This document shows positions 54,979 through 63,336 of a stretch of 64,000 nucleotides of DNA, in pieces. Position 1 is the stretch's first letter. The number at the start of each line of letters is the position of its first letter. This stretch comes from Pseudoalteromonas sp. T1lg23B (GTDB lineage Bacteria > Pseudomonadota > Gammaproteobacteria > Enterobacterales > Alteromonadaceae): contig NZ_PQBZ01000042.1 of NCBI RefSeq assembly GCF_002964665.1, positions 304,904 through 368,903 on the forward strand, given 5' to 3'. Position numbers and translations under genes: made by a program. The notes under the pieces are model-generated. The model saw nothing but the letters and a program-made list of their open reading frames with translations. It did no database searches and was not told where the DNA came from.

Positions 54979-57398
54979 CTACTTTCCAACTACACCGTTC
55001 AGCGTCCCATACAACTCATTGATATCAATAGGTTTTGCTATATGAGATACAAAGCCTTGCTTCAAATAAGCTTCGACATCCTCTTTCATAACATTTGCAG
55101 TAAGTGCTACGACAGGAAGGTTAGGGTTGATTGAGTTTATTAACCGTTGCGCTTCTATGCCATCCATCACGGGCATGTGAATGTCCATCAGAACTAAATC
55201 AAACCTGCCTGTTTCAACAGCTTTCACCGCCAATTGGCCATTCTCAACAATCGTTAGATCTGCTTTCGTTGCTTTTAGCATAGACTCAATCAAAACTTTG
55301 TTAATGGCGTTATCCTCGGCAATCAATATTCTCTTATTGGTCAGGTTTGGAGTTGATAGCAATTCCTTAGTTTTACTACTAGAAATAAAATCCACTTGCT
55401 TTAATGGCAAAGTCACTTTTACCTTTGTTCCTTTGCCTACTTCACTCCTATTTCAATGTTGCCGCCCATCAACTTTATTAGGCTAGTAGTGATAGACATA
55501 CCAAGGCCTGTACCACCATACCTTCTCGTTGTTGATGCGTCAGCTTGAGTAAAACGGTCAAAAATTTTAGCAATAGCCTCTTTACTCATACCTATGCCAG
55601 AGTCAACTACTTCAAAATAAACGGCAGGACAGCCATCATGTGTTTGACCGTCGATATTAATATGAACGCTGCCCTGATCGGTAAACTTTACAGCGTTTGA
55701 AGCCAAGTTAAGCATAATCTGTTTAACCCTAACCAAATCCCCTATCCAGTATTCTTTAAAGTCAGCTTTTTTATGAACAATAAACTCGATTTGTTTCAAG
55801 CTAACAAGTGAGCTTAGTTCATATCTCACTGATTCTATTACTTCCGTTAGAGAAAACTGAATATGCTCTAGCTCTAAACCGTTTGATTCAATCTTAGAAT
55901 AATCTAGTATATCGTTGATGATGGTTAGCAAACTTCGCGCTGAAAATGAAGCATTGTTGAGTACTTGACTTAGTTCAGGGGTTAATTCAGCACCCTTTAG
56001 TAATTGCAACCCACCAAGAATTGCATTCATCGGAGTGCGTATTTCATGACTCATATTTGCCAAAAAATCGCTTTTTGCTTTAGCAGCACTCTCCGCAGCT
56101 AATTTTGCTTCAGATAAGATCTGCATAGCATTGCTCTTCTCTGTCACATCATAATTGACGCCAACAACCTTAATTGCGTTGCCACTGCTATCTCTGAGCA
56201 CTTCAGCACTCGCCTTTAGGGTCCTAATTACTCCGCTTGGGTGAACAACACGAAACTCAGGCTCGTATACTCCAGTTCCGCTAATGGCTGCTTCCAAATT
56301 ACTGCTCGCACGCTCTATATCATCCGGGTGAACACTGTTTACCCATGCTTCGTACGCCCCCGAAAATTGGGACTCTGTAATACCGTACAACTTGTACATC
56401 CAATTGTCCCAAATTAACGCCCCCGTTATTAAGTCCCATTCCCAAACACCAATTCCAGCAGACTCATTTGCTAACTGTAAGCGTAACGCCAAAGAGTCAG
56501 CTTTATCTTTTGATTCTTGTATTTGCTGTTCAATTGCTTTTTGTTCAGACATATCCTGCACAACTGACCATATTGAAGTGCCATTTTTACCATCTATGAT
56601 TTTTATTCCTGATAGTAGCACTGGATAGGTCTCACCACTTTTATGAATATACTCTTTAAAATATGGGCCATACTGACCGATACTATTCAGCGACTCTAAC
56701 TGCTCTAGCTCTTGCTTTTCATATTTTTTGGGAGTGAGTTGCCAATAATCCATTTGGTTTAACTCTTCAATGCTATAACCGGTGATATCACTGAACGCCT
56801 TATTCACAAACTCAAAACTTCCATCTGTTATGGAGTTTATTGCGATACCAATTGGAGCTAGATTAACAAATTTTTCAAATTTCTCTTTTTCACCTAGATA
56901 AGCCTTTTCAAACTCTTTAGTTTTCATTGACGCTTCATTAAGCTCTTCTTGAGCTTTAACTAGATCTGAAATGTCTCTGCCAATTGCAAGAATTAGGTGG
57001 CTTGTCCCAACAGATAAAGCTGTCAACGATACCAAACAAGGAAAAGTCGAACCGTCAAGCCGAGAGTGTGTCCATTGGAATAGTTGTGGGCCGTCAGTCA
57101 CGGCTTTGACAATATATTCTCCTGCTAACTCATCTGAACGCCTGCCGCATGGTTGATACTCTGGAGATAAATCAGTTGGACGAAGACTTATAAAGTTATC
57201 TCTACTATGAACGCCATGCATTGCAATGGCTGATTGGTTACACTCGATAAATTTACCAGTGTCTAAATCAATGATAGAAAGCGCGTCAGCCGACACATCA
57301 AAAAGCTTTTTATATTTGTCTCGCTCTTCTGTGAGCTTTGTGAGCATTTGTTTAAGCTTTCTATTTTCTAATTCTAAATCATCTTTTCTAACAGCCAC
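54979..57398 (-). pseudogene. PAS-rich hybrid histidine kinase, broken by a -1 frameshift before its receiver
   Basis: A GTG at 57398 (AGGGACTTAA upstream) opens a soluble protein: a short coiled coil, PAS domains (about residues 30-150, 170-290 and 305-425), HisKA with phospho-His in MSHEIRTPMNAILG, and HATPase (RVKQIMLNLASNAVKFT, GGTGLGMSI). The frame stops at 55437 right after GGNIEIG. Adding one base at about 55446 gives IGSEVGKGTKVKVTLPL and joins the downstream receiver (phospho-Asp in LVLMDIHMPVMDG, Lys in IAKPID) ending at 54979, about 806 residues in all. As given, the receiver would be detached and untranslated unless it initiates alone. Both halves are well conserved. Confidence 0.88.
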
Positions 57399-57482
57399 TT
57401 AAGTCCCTATTAAATGCAATCGAGTGTACGAAAATAGTATAGATGTGTGACATATATTTTGAAAGCTTGAGTTGAAGTTATG

Positions 57483-57632
57483 TCATTCCAGACCACCATA
57501 TTTAGAACGCCACCCGTAAAACGTACTTTGGCCAGCTCCCTGTTTGCGACATATTTCTGGCACTGAAACGCCAGACTCAACTTCTTTGATCATGCCCACG
57601 CTCTGTGCTTCGGTGAAGTTACTTTTTCGGAT
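57483..57632 (-). pseudogene. IS3-family transposase OrfA remnant
   Basis: On the minus strand the reading RKSNFTEAQSVGMIKEVES, then EICRKQGAGQSTFYGWRSKYGGLE, ends at a TGA (57483-57485). This is the N-terminal helix-turn-helix of an IS3-type OrfA. No intact start codon, no OrfB and no terminal repeats remain, so it is a decayed fragment of about 49 residues lying between the kinase and the beta-helix gene. Confidence 0.8.
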
Positions 57633-57771
57633 CGTAAAATTTCTGTTTCACTTTGTGGGGCAGTTACAACCACCCCACACCTATCTTGCTGAGTGTTTTT
57701 TGAACTTTTTCAGAAAGTTCTTGATGCTCGCTTCGGTCTGCTATGCACAACACCAACAAAAGGACATTTTT

Positions 57772-60700
57772 ATGTTAAAACACTACGATAATAAACATAG
57801 GGCAACTTTGTTAAAGGCACTGAGCTTTAGCTTGCTACCTTTAACGCTGTGCGCTACACCGGTCCAAGCCAATGAATCTTGGAATATTATTGAGGAACAA
57901 TTCTCTAACGGCTTTAACGACTGGGAGCGAGAAAATCAGCACAGAATTGACTTATCACAAGAAAACATGAACACACAACTGGGTACTTATGCAGCCTACC
58001 TGTCTAAGAAGAACCTCGTCACCGACATTGACGAAGCGACACTACGCTTTAGCCTAAATCCTAATAACAGTGATATTCCCAGCGCAATTAGCATAGCAAC
58101 ACTCAAAGGCACCAACGAGCACAACCTTTGGTCTTTAAGGTTATCGGGCGATAGCCAAGGAGGCTTTAAATTACAACTTACTTGGCAAAGTAATGTAACT
58201 GGCTCGTGTGACTCGGCGTATGGGTCTTTTGTTGATATTGCAAACACAAGTTGGAGTGATATTGCCATTTCATACAAAGCAAATGACTACGTAGAACTGA
58301 ATGTCAATGGCAACAGTTACAGGTCAAACAATGTGACTCATTGCGAACAGTATGGCGACAAAGTATATGTGGGCCAATTGAGTGATAAGTACAATACTCC
58401 AGCGCCAAGCGGCAACCTCTTGATCGATGACGTAATGTTTCAAGTAGCATCGGTCAAAGACCTTTGGGTTAATAATCAAACATACAGCAAGCGCTGCGTT
58501 AGTGGTTCAGGGCTATCCGAAAATTCGCCGTTTTGTACAATTCAAGAAGCCGCAAATAGAGCAGGACCAGGCACAACCGTACATATTCTGCCTGGTACTT
58601 ATAGAGAAACTATCGCGCCATCATTAAGCGGTACCGCTACGGAGCCCGTGCTCTATAAGGCTGAGTACGGCCCGAATTCAGTGTCACTATTAGGCTCAGA
58701 AGTTATCAAAAATTGGCAGCCAGTAACGGATCGAGAAACACTAAAAAGATTTCCAAATGCTCCTTCTTTGTATTACGCCGATATATCAAGTTATAAACTC
58801 AGCGAGTCGCCATTATTTTTAATGCAACATGCCCCGTTCTCTGGCGCTCTATATACACGTTATCCAATCGCCCGAGAGCCAAACTGGGAAACATCCTATA
58901 TTGTTGGCCATGAAACGGAAAATGACTGGCAATACGCAAAAAACTGGTGGCACGCCAATGGCGGAGAGAAAGAAGCAACTGGCAGTGAACTACCAACGTC
59001 ACCCCAATGTGAAGACAAAAAAGACTGCGATGAAAACAATCGTTCTAGGCGCCTGCTAACAGATACAGTGCACTTTCCCACTCTTGGAGATTTAAGCGGT
59101 GCAACACTTGTTGCGTTAACTAACAAACTTGGCCATGACTTGTATCGTACCCAAATTGTGCCTGAACCATCAATCAACGAAACCAGAATAATGGTCGCTG
59201 AAGATTGCGGTATTACCAACAATACTAATGGCTGCGAAACAGCAAATAGAGGTGCAGGACTTGGCTGGGGTAGCGCCTATTACCTAGAAAACTTACCTAA
59301 GTTACTAAATACCCCCGGCGAATGGTGGTTTGATAAAGCATCGCAAAAGCTGTATTTTTCACCTCCAGACAATACGGATCCAAACGCTCTTAATTTAGAA
59401 CTATCGGTACGTGACTTTGGAATTAAATTAGCTCATGGCGGTGAGATTGGCAGTCGCTCCCATGTTATTTTCGATGGTCTGTCATTGGCCTATTTTAACC
59501 ACAGTGCCGTATTACTAGAATCTACTGCTCCACGCTTTTCAACAGGTATTACTTTAAATAATTTAAAGATTAACTTTGCGGATTACGGTATCTATTTATA
59601 TAACCACAGTAATGGTGAAACCCACAGTGCCATTACCCAATTTAGCCTTAAAAATTCCAACATCGGATTTATTGATAGCCAGTTTATGAAAACCAACTAT
59701 CGCTGGGATGGTAATTATACTCATGCTGGAATAAGTGACTTAAACATAGAGAACAACGAATTCCATCACGTTGGATTTCGTGCCTCTAATTCAAAAGAAG
59801 GGGGCAATGGCGCTACTTTCAATAAAGCCAATAAAATCAAGTTTATCAATAACTATGTGCATCATATCGCCCACAACGGTGTCTTGTTCGCACGTGCGCA
59901 TATTGAGTCGGACTTTACAACTCATATCCCTAAAGACGCCATAAAAACAGGAGACTTGCTCATAGCAGACAACCGCTTTGAGCAAACTTGTCAAATAACG
60001 GCTGATTGTGGGGGACTCAAGTTTTGGGGAGAACCTAGTGAGCCATCTCATGTGTTTCGCGATACGCTGGTGATCAACAACCAATTCAGTAATGTGATTG
60101 GTTGGACATATATCGCCGAGCAACGTGAAGGTTTTTCTGGTGGAGCACAAAGTGATATCAAAGGTATGGGTGGTTATGGGTTATATATAGATATGGCCGC
60201 CGGTATTCATGTATATCGGAACATCGCCTATAACAATGCGCTTGCTGGGTTTTCTTTTGCTGGTGCCTATGAAATGGGTGATATTGTTCTCATGCACAAC
60301 ATCGCTGCCAATTCGCTTTATGGCGTTTACTTATCGGATTGGGAAGATGACGTAAACAGTCAATACACCCGAATACTCAACAATATTCTTATCAATAACG
60401 AAGCTTATGGTATTTTACGTGATGGTGGCAACGCCGATTACGGCAACTTTATGGTAGATCACAACTTTTATGAACAAAATGGCTGGCGTTCTAGTAGCGC
60501 TGGCGGTGTACATAAACCCGGCGATGTGTACATATACCGCGATTTGGTTGCCAATGAACACTATCCGAGTATGCATCAGATCACCAATGGCTGGGAGCAA
60601 AGTGGTATAAATGGGCAAGCATTATTTGCAAACTACCCATTAGATGATCACACCTTTGGGATTAAGCGCCAGTGGCCAGACTTTAGACTGACTGCAAACA

Positions 60701-61518
60701 GCGACGCTATCGACAGAACAACTGACCTAGAAGTGTATCAGCGAGTAAAATCAATAGCTGAAGATCTTGAAGCGATTCACAACTACCCTTTAGGCTCGTT
60801 TTTTCAAGCGCAAGGGTTGAGCATGGATCATGGTGCGATTGAATCTGCTTACCTAAAAGAATATCACCCCCCCGTACTTGCGCAGCAAAACGTTGAGCTA
60901 AAGCTTGACGAAACGTCGGGGTCGACCGCATACAACTCAGCTTCAGCACCCGTCGTGGGCACATTGATAAATCAACCCCAATGGATTGAGGAAGGGATTG
61001 AAAATGGCGCGCTGTGGTTTGATCAACAAACAAGATACGTCACGTTAGGTCAAGATAATGCTTTTGATTTTAATCCTGCTCTTGACGATTTTACGGTATC
61101 CATTTGGTTTAAAACGTCACAAAGTGGCGCCCTTGTTTCAAAGGTCAAGTCATACAACGAATTGGTGCAATACTATTTGTACGTTGGTTCCGTTGATAAA
61201 AAGCTGTATAGCAAAGTAGGTAATGACACACTTAACAGCCATATATCTGTTAATGATGATAAGTGGCACTTAGCAACTTTAGTGAATCAAAATGGCGAAC
61301 ATTCATTGTATCTGGACGGGCAATTTGTTGACTATCACACCTCAAACAATGTGCTATCAAGCAACACGGACTTACTGTTAGGAGCAAGAAGGCATAACAA
61401 TAACACTAATGTGAGTATTCCTTTTAACGGCGTCCTTGATGAGTTTTTAGTATACCCTGGAGCACTTTCGGGCTATCAAGTTCAAGCGATTTATCAAAGC
61501 AGTGTAGATGAACAATAG
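57772..61518 (+). CDS. Large secreted protein with right-handed beta-helix and LamG-like domain
   Basis: 1248 residues from the ATG at 57772, with AAAAGGACA upstream. The frame is open another 228 bases upstream over the IS3 remnant, but that part is not a signal. The signal peptide ends at PVQANES. Residues 40-200 look like a concanavalin-type jelly roll (LRFSLNPNNSDIPSAISIA). A right-handed parallel beta-helix spans about 225-1000 (TIQEAANRAGPGTTVHILPG, repeats of NNEFHHV, NNYVHHIAHNGV). A LamG-like domain spans about 1060-1240 (TSQSGALVSKV, WHLATLVNQNGEHSLYLDG). Such proteins are often polysaccharide lyases or sulfated-glycan binders, but no catalytic motif can be named. It ends at a terminator. 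Confidence 0.85.
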   Translation: MLKHYDNKHRATLLKALSFSLLPLTLCATPVQANESWNIIEEQFSNGFNDWERENQHRIDLSQENMNTQLGTYAAYLSKKNLVTDIDEATLRFSLNPNNSDIPSAISIATLKGTNEHNLWSLRLSGDSQGGFKLQLTWQSNVTGSCDSAYGSFVDIANTSWSDIAISYKANDYVELNVNGNSYRSNNVTHCEQYGDKVYVGQLSDKYNTPAPSGNLLIDDVMFQVASVKDLWVNNQTYSKRCVSGSGLSENSPFCTIQEAANRAGPGTTVHILPGTYRETIAPSLSGTATEPVLYKAEYGPNSVSLLGSEVIKNWQPVTDRETLKRFPNAPSLYYADISSYKLSESPLFLMQHAPFSGALYTRYPIAREPNWETSYIVGHETENDWQYAKNWWHANGGEKEATGSELPTSPQCEDKKDCDENNRSRRLLTDTVHFPTLGDLSGATLVALTNKLGHDLYRTQIVPEPSINETRIMVAEDCGITNNTNGCETANRGAGLGWGSAYYLENLPKLLNTPGEWWFDKASQKLYFSPPDNTDPNALNLELSVRDFGIKLAHGGEIGSRSHVIFDGLSLAYFNHSAVLLESTAPRFSTGITLNNLKINFADYGIYLYNHSNGETHSAITQFSLKNSNIGFIDSQFMKTNYRWDGNYTHAGISDLNIENNEFHHVGFRASNSKEGGNGATFNKANKIKFINNYVHHIAHNGVLFARAHIESDFTTHIPKDAIKTGDLLIADNRFEQTCQITADCGGLKFWGEPSEPSHVFRDTLVINNQFSNVIGWTYIAEQREGFSGGAQSDIKGMGGYGLYIDMAAGIHVYRNIAYNNALAGFSFAGAYEMGDIVLMHNIAANSLYGVYLSDWEDDVNSQYTRILNNILINNEAYGILRDGGNADYGNFMVDHNFYEQNGWRSSSAGGVHKPGDVYIYRDLVANEHYPSMHQITNGWEQSGINGQALFANYPLDDHTFGIKRQWPDFRLTANSDAIDRTTDLEVYQRVKSIAEDLEAIHNYPLGSFFQAQGLSMDHGAIESAYLKEYHPPVLAQQNVELKLDETSGSTAYNSASAPVVGTLINQPQWIEEGIENGALWFDQQTRYVTLGQDNAFDFNPALDDFTVSIWFKTSQSGALVSKVKSYNELVQYYLYVGSVDKKLYSKVGNDTLNSHISVNDDKWHLATLVNQNGEHSLYLDGQFVDYHTSNNVLSSNTDLLLGARRHNNNTNVSIPFNGVLDEFLVYPGALSGYQVQAIYQSSVDEQ

Positions 61519-61523
61519 ACCAG

Positions 61524-61550
61524 AAAAGCAGGCTTCCTAGGCCTGCTTTT
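61524..61550 (+). terminator. Rho-independent terminator of the beta-helix gene
   Basis: AAAAGCAGGC (61524-61533) pairs perfectly with GCCTGCTTTT (61541-61550) around a 7-base loop, 5 bases after the stop codon. Confidence 0.88.
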
Positions 61551-61628
61551 AAAAACTAAACAAGGACACTACACATCGTTCATCCCTTAAGCTTAAAAAT
61601 CTGATTTGACTGTGAAAAAACCGAGTGT

Positions 61629-61664
61629 AAATTTGAGTGGATGTCTAAATTGGAGTGGATGTCC
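61629..61664 (+). repeat. Two tandem copies of a GAGTGGATGTC repeat
   Basis: Two adjacent units read AAATTTGAGTGGATGTC and TAAATTGGAGTGGATGTCC. They resemble the GTGGGTGTCC repeats at 62151-62267 with one transition. They lie at the 3' end of the truncated transposase, next to a duplicated CGCTAAACACT. Confidence 0.7.
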
Positions 61665-61678
61665 ACGCTAAACACTCG

Positions 61679-62089
61679 CTAAACACTCGACAGTCGGCGT
61701 CGGTATTCTTTTATCTCTTTGTCTAAAAAGAATCTTTGACCTTCGTCTAGACGCTCATCGTGCAGATATTTATGACCCAGAATCGAGCCTTTAAACAACT
61801 TGTGCCAACGTATGAGTACAGCTCTGTCACTGAGTATTTGGGCTTTTTTATCATCCACATACAGCACCACATGGGTATGATTGCTCATCACCGCAAACGC
61901 ACATATATCAATGCAAAACACCTGAGCTAAAAACAACAATCGCTCTTCTACCCACCCTCGGCGGTGCTCATACGACTTACCCGTCAATTTATCTTCACCG
62001 CACAAAAATGCACGGCGAACACAACGTGAAACACAATGATAATACCGAGTATCCGACAAACTGATTTGTCGCTTCCTTGCTAATCCCAT
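61679..62089 (-). CDS. Y1 (REP/IS200-like) transposase, C-terminally truncated copy
   Basis: 136 residues from an ATG with AAGGAG 7 bases upstream. It begins like full members (RQISLSDTRYYHCVSRCVRR) and contains the HUH metal motif NHTHVVLYVD (His71, His73). It ends EYRRRLSSV where the complete copy at 63337 continues ISWFMRVLNEG. The last 90 bases are identical to the right-hand copy and then the sequence switches to the GTGGATGTCC repeat, so this copy was cut at that point. About 190 C-terminal residues, including the TGRFWEGRFKSQ block, are missing, so it is probably inactive. Confidence 0.85.
   Translation of the reverse strand: MGLARKRQISLSDTRYYHCVSRCVRRAFLCGEDKLTGKSYEHRRGWVEERLLFLAQVFCIDICAFAVMSNHTHVVLYVDDKKAQILSDRAVLIRWHKLFKGSILGHKYLHDERLDEGQRFFLDKEIKEYRRRLSSV
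61689..61778. repeat. 90-bp direct repeat, left copy (identical to 63911-64000)
   Basis: Starts GACAGTCGGC and ends TTTATGACCC; no mismatch with the right copy, which reaches the window end, so the real repeat may be longer on that side. Both lie inside the transposase genes. Confidence 0.9.
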
Positions 62090-62150
62090 CGTTCACTCCT
62101 TGAACTTAGAATTTGAAATGATTTTGAAGAACTAAAAGCTTAGACAAAAC

Positions 62151-62202
62151 ACCCAAACTAACAAGTTAAAGTGGGCAAGTTAAAGTGGGTGTCCTTTTAA
62201 GT
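62151..62202 (+). repeat. GTGGGTGTCC-core repeat, upstream of the truncated transposase
   Basis: A unit beginning ACCCAAACTAACAAG, with a partly repeated AAGTTAAAGTGGG and the core GTGGGTGTCCTTTTAAG. A second unit follows at 62230-62267. Both are on the plus strand. Confidence 0.75.
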
Positions 62203-62229
62203 TTTTCGTCCTTTTAAGTTTTTCTTTTA

Positions 62230-62267
62230 CCCAAACTAGCAAATTAGAGTGGGTGTCCTTTTAAGTT
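62230..62267 (+). repeat. GTGGGTGTCC-core repeat, second copy
   Basis: Begins ACCCAAACTAGCAAA and carries GAGTGGGTGTCCTTTTAAG, a close copy of the unit at 62151-62202. It is inverted relative to the repeats at 63095-63139, so together they flank the 62.3-63.1 kb segment. Confidence 0.75.
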
Positions 62268-62312
62268 CAGCATTCTCTCACGATAATTTTGATTAACGCC
62301 ATTGATTAATCA

Positions 62313-62822
62313 TTAGAAATATATCTCGTTTGGCGCCAAAAACATCCAAAATGATTGGCTTGTGCTAAATATATACATTGTGATTACAAAAAAAGTAATG
62401 ATTAGCAACAACGTAATCAGCATAATCATTTTTGTATTGCTCACGGAAGTAATAAATTCTCTCGTGTTTAATGTAAGTGTTATAATCGGAAGTATACCAA
62501 TTAGAAGCGCGATCCCAGTAAAGCTGTAAAATATTTCTGGAATGTAAAATAGGTCGGAAATAAAAACATAAACCGCTGTTTTTAAGACCATTAAATCAAT
62601 ACAAATTTGATAGTTCACCGGTTCTTCACAAGTAAGCAACGAAGGCTTCTCGCTCTTGCTTAGCGAGGAAAGAAAACAGATTCCTAAATTCAAATAAAAA
62701 AACAGCGAAATTACCCCTATATTACTAGAATCCCAAAATGTGAGCTCTAAAAATGTAGTTAACATAACTAGAAGAACTGATATGGTAACTGCTTTCTTAT
62801 TGTAATAAGCACCAACTTCCAT
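62313..62822 (-). CDS. Small multi-pass membrane protein, possible immunity protein
   Basis: 169 residues with a strong GAGGAAAG ribosome binding site 4 bases before the ATG. Four to five hydrophobic segments are visible (about residues 11-30, 35-54, 72-95, 97-120 and 130-150), so it is an inner-membrane protein. It does not match a family I know. It is more AT-rich than the core genes around it and lies 90 bases downstream of an open fragment (62913-63086), an order typical of toxin-tip and immunity pairs. That role is inference only. Confidence 0.7.
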   Translation of the reverse strand: MEVGAYYNKKAVTISVLLVMLTTFLELTFWDSSNIGVISLFFYLNLGICFLSSLSKSEKPSLLTCEEPVNYQICIDLMVLKTAVYVFISDLFYIPEIFYSFTGIALLIGILPIITLTLNTREFITSVSNTKMIMLITLLLIITFFVITMYIFSTSQSFWMFLAPNEIYF

Positions 62823-62912
62823 TAACTTTCCTCGAAAATAAACAATATAAAAAATTGGTCACAGCATCCCTGTTATAACCTTAAGAACACGCTCTCTCTA
62901 AACTTACAAACC

Positions 62913-63086
62913 TTAATAATTGACTACAGGTTTGCCAGTCTTCGGATCTCTTCTTATGATTGGCTTTCCGCCTTGTATTCCTTTTATATTTTTATACTTC
63001 ATAAACCTTGACCCTTGAATAACGTAACCAGCAGCAGGACTTAGGTTAAATGCTGGCGGCATGGTCGATGGTACTGTTCCATTCAA
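62913..63086 (-). pseudogene. Open C-terminal fragment, possible displaced toxin tip
   Basis: A minus-strand frame from a TTG near 63086 to a TAA at 62913 encodes 57 residues: it opens LNGTVPSTMPPAFNLSP and closes KGIQGGKPIIRRDPKTGK plus a few more residues. No ATG precedes it in frame, and upstream the frame runs into the 63095-63139 repeat and a stop. It looks like the end of a larger protein whose front was replaced by the repeats. Basic C-terminal tails of this kind occur in polymorphic toxins, but no family is assigned. Confidence 0.4.
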
Positions 63087-63094
63087 TACACCTA

Positions 63095-63139
63095 AAAGCT
63101 TAAAGGGACACCCACCGAAAGCTTAAAGGGACACCCACC
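63095..63139. repeat. Tandem pair of a 22-bp repeat with the GGGACACCCACC core
   Basis: Two identical 22-base units (63095-63116 and 63118-63139), each AAAGCTTAA followed by AGGGACACCCACC, separated by one G. The core is the inverse of the GTGGGTGTCC repeats at 62151-62267. Confidence 0.85.
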
Positions 63140-63336
63140 TTAAAAAGGAACCTTTAAAATTCAAGTAAAGTAAAGCAATCTACCAACTTCTCTTCGCTAA
63201 TGTTATCAAGATGTGCCCTCAAATGACATTTTCTGATTATTGTGCGGGCTGTTTAAACATCTTCCCTGTGATTTGAATACGACTCTCCCTGCCCTTTTCA
63301 GCATCTGAGCATATTAATCAATAAAGTGATTGTCAG

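Noticed and set aside
54889..55134. Plus-strand frame of 81 codons at the end of the third hybrid kinase
   Set aside because: It overlaps the conserved receiver on the opposite strand and has no ribosome binding site.
57544..57771. Upstream extension of the beta-helix protein (76 residues)
   Set aside because: It reads through the IS3 remnant in antisense; the ATG at 57772 has a ribosome binding site and a signal peptide.
63095..63139. Tandem 22-bp repeats considered as a CRISPR array
   Set aside because: Only two units with a one-base gap, no spacers and no cas genes.
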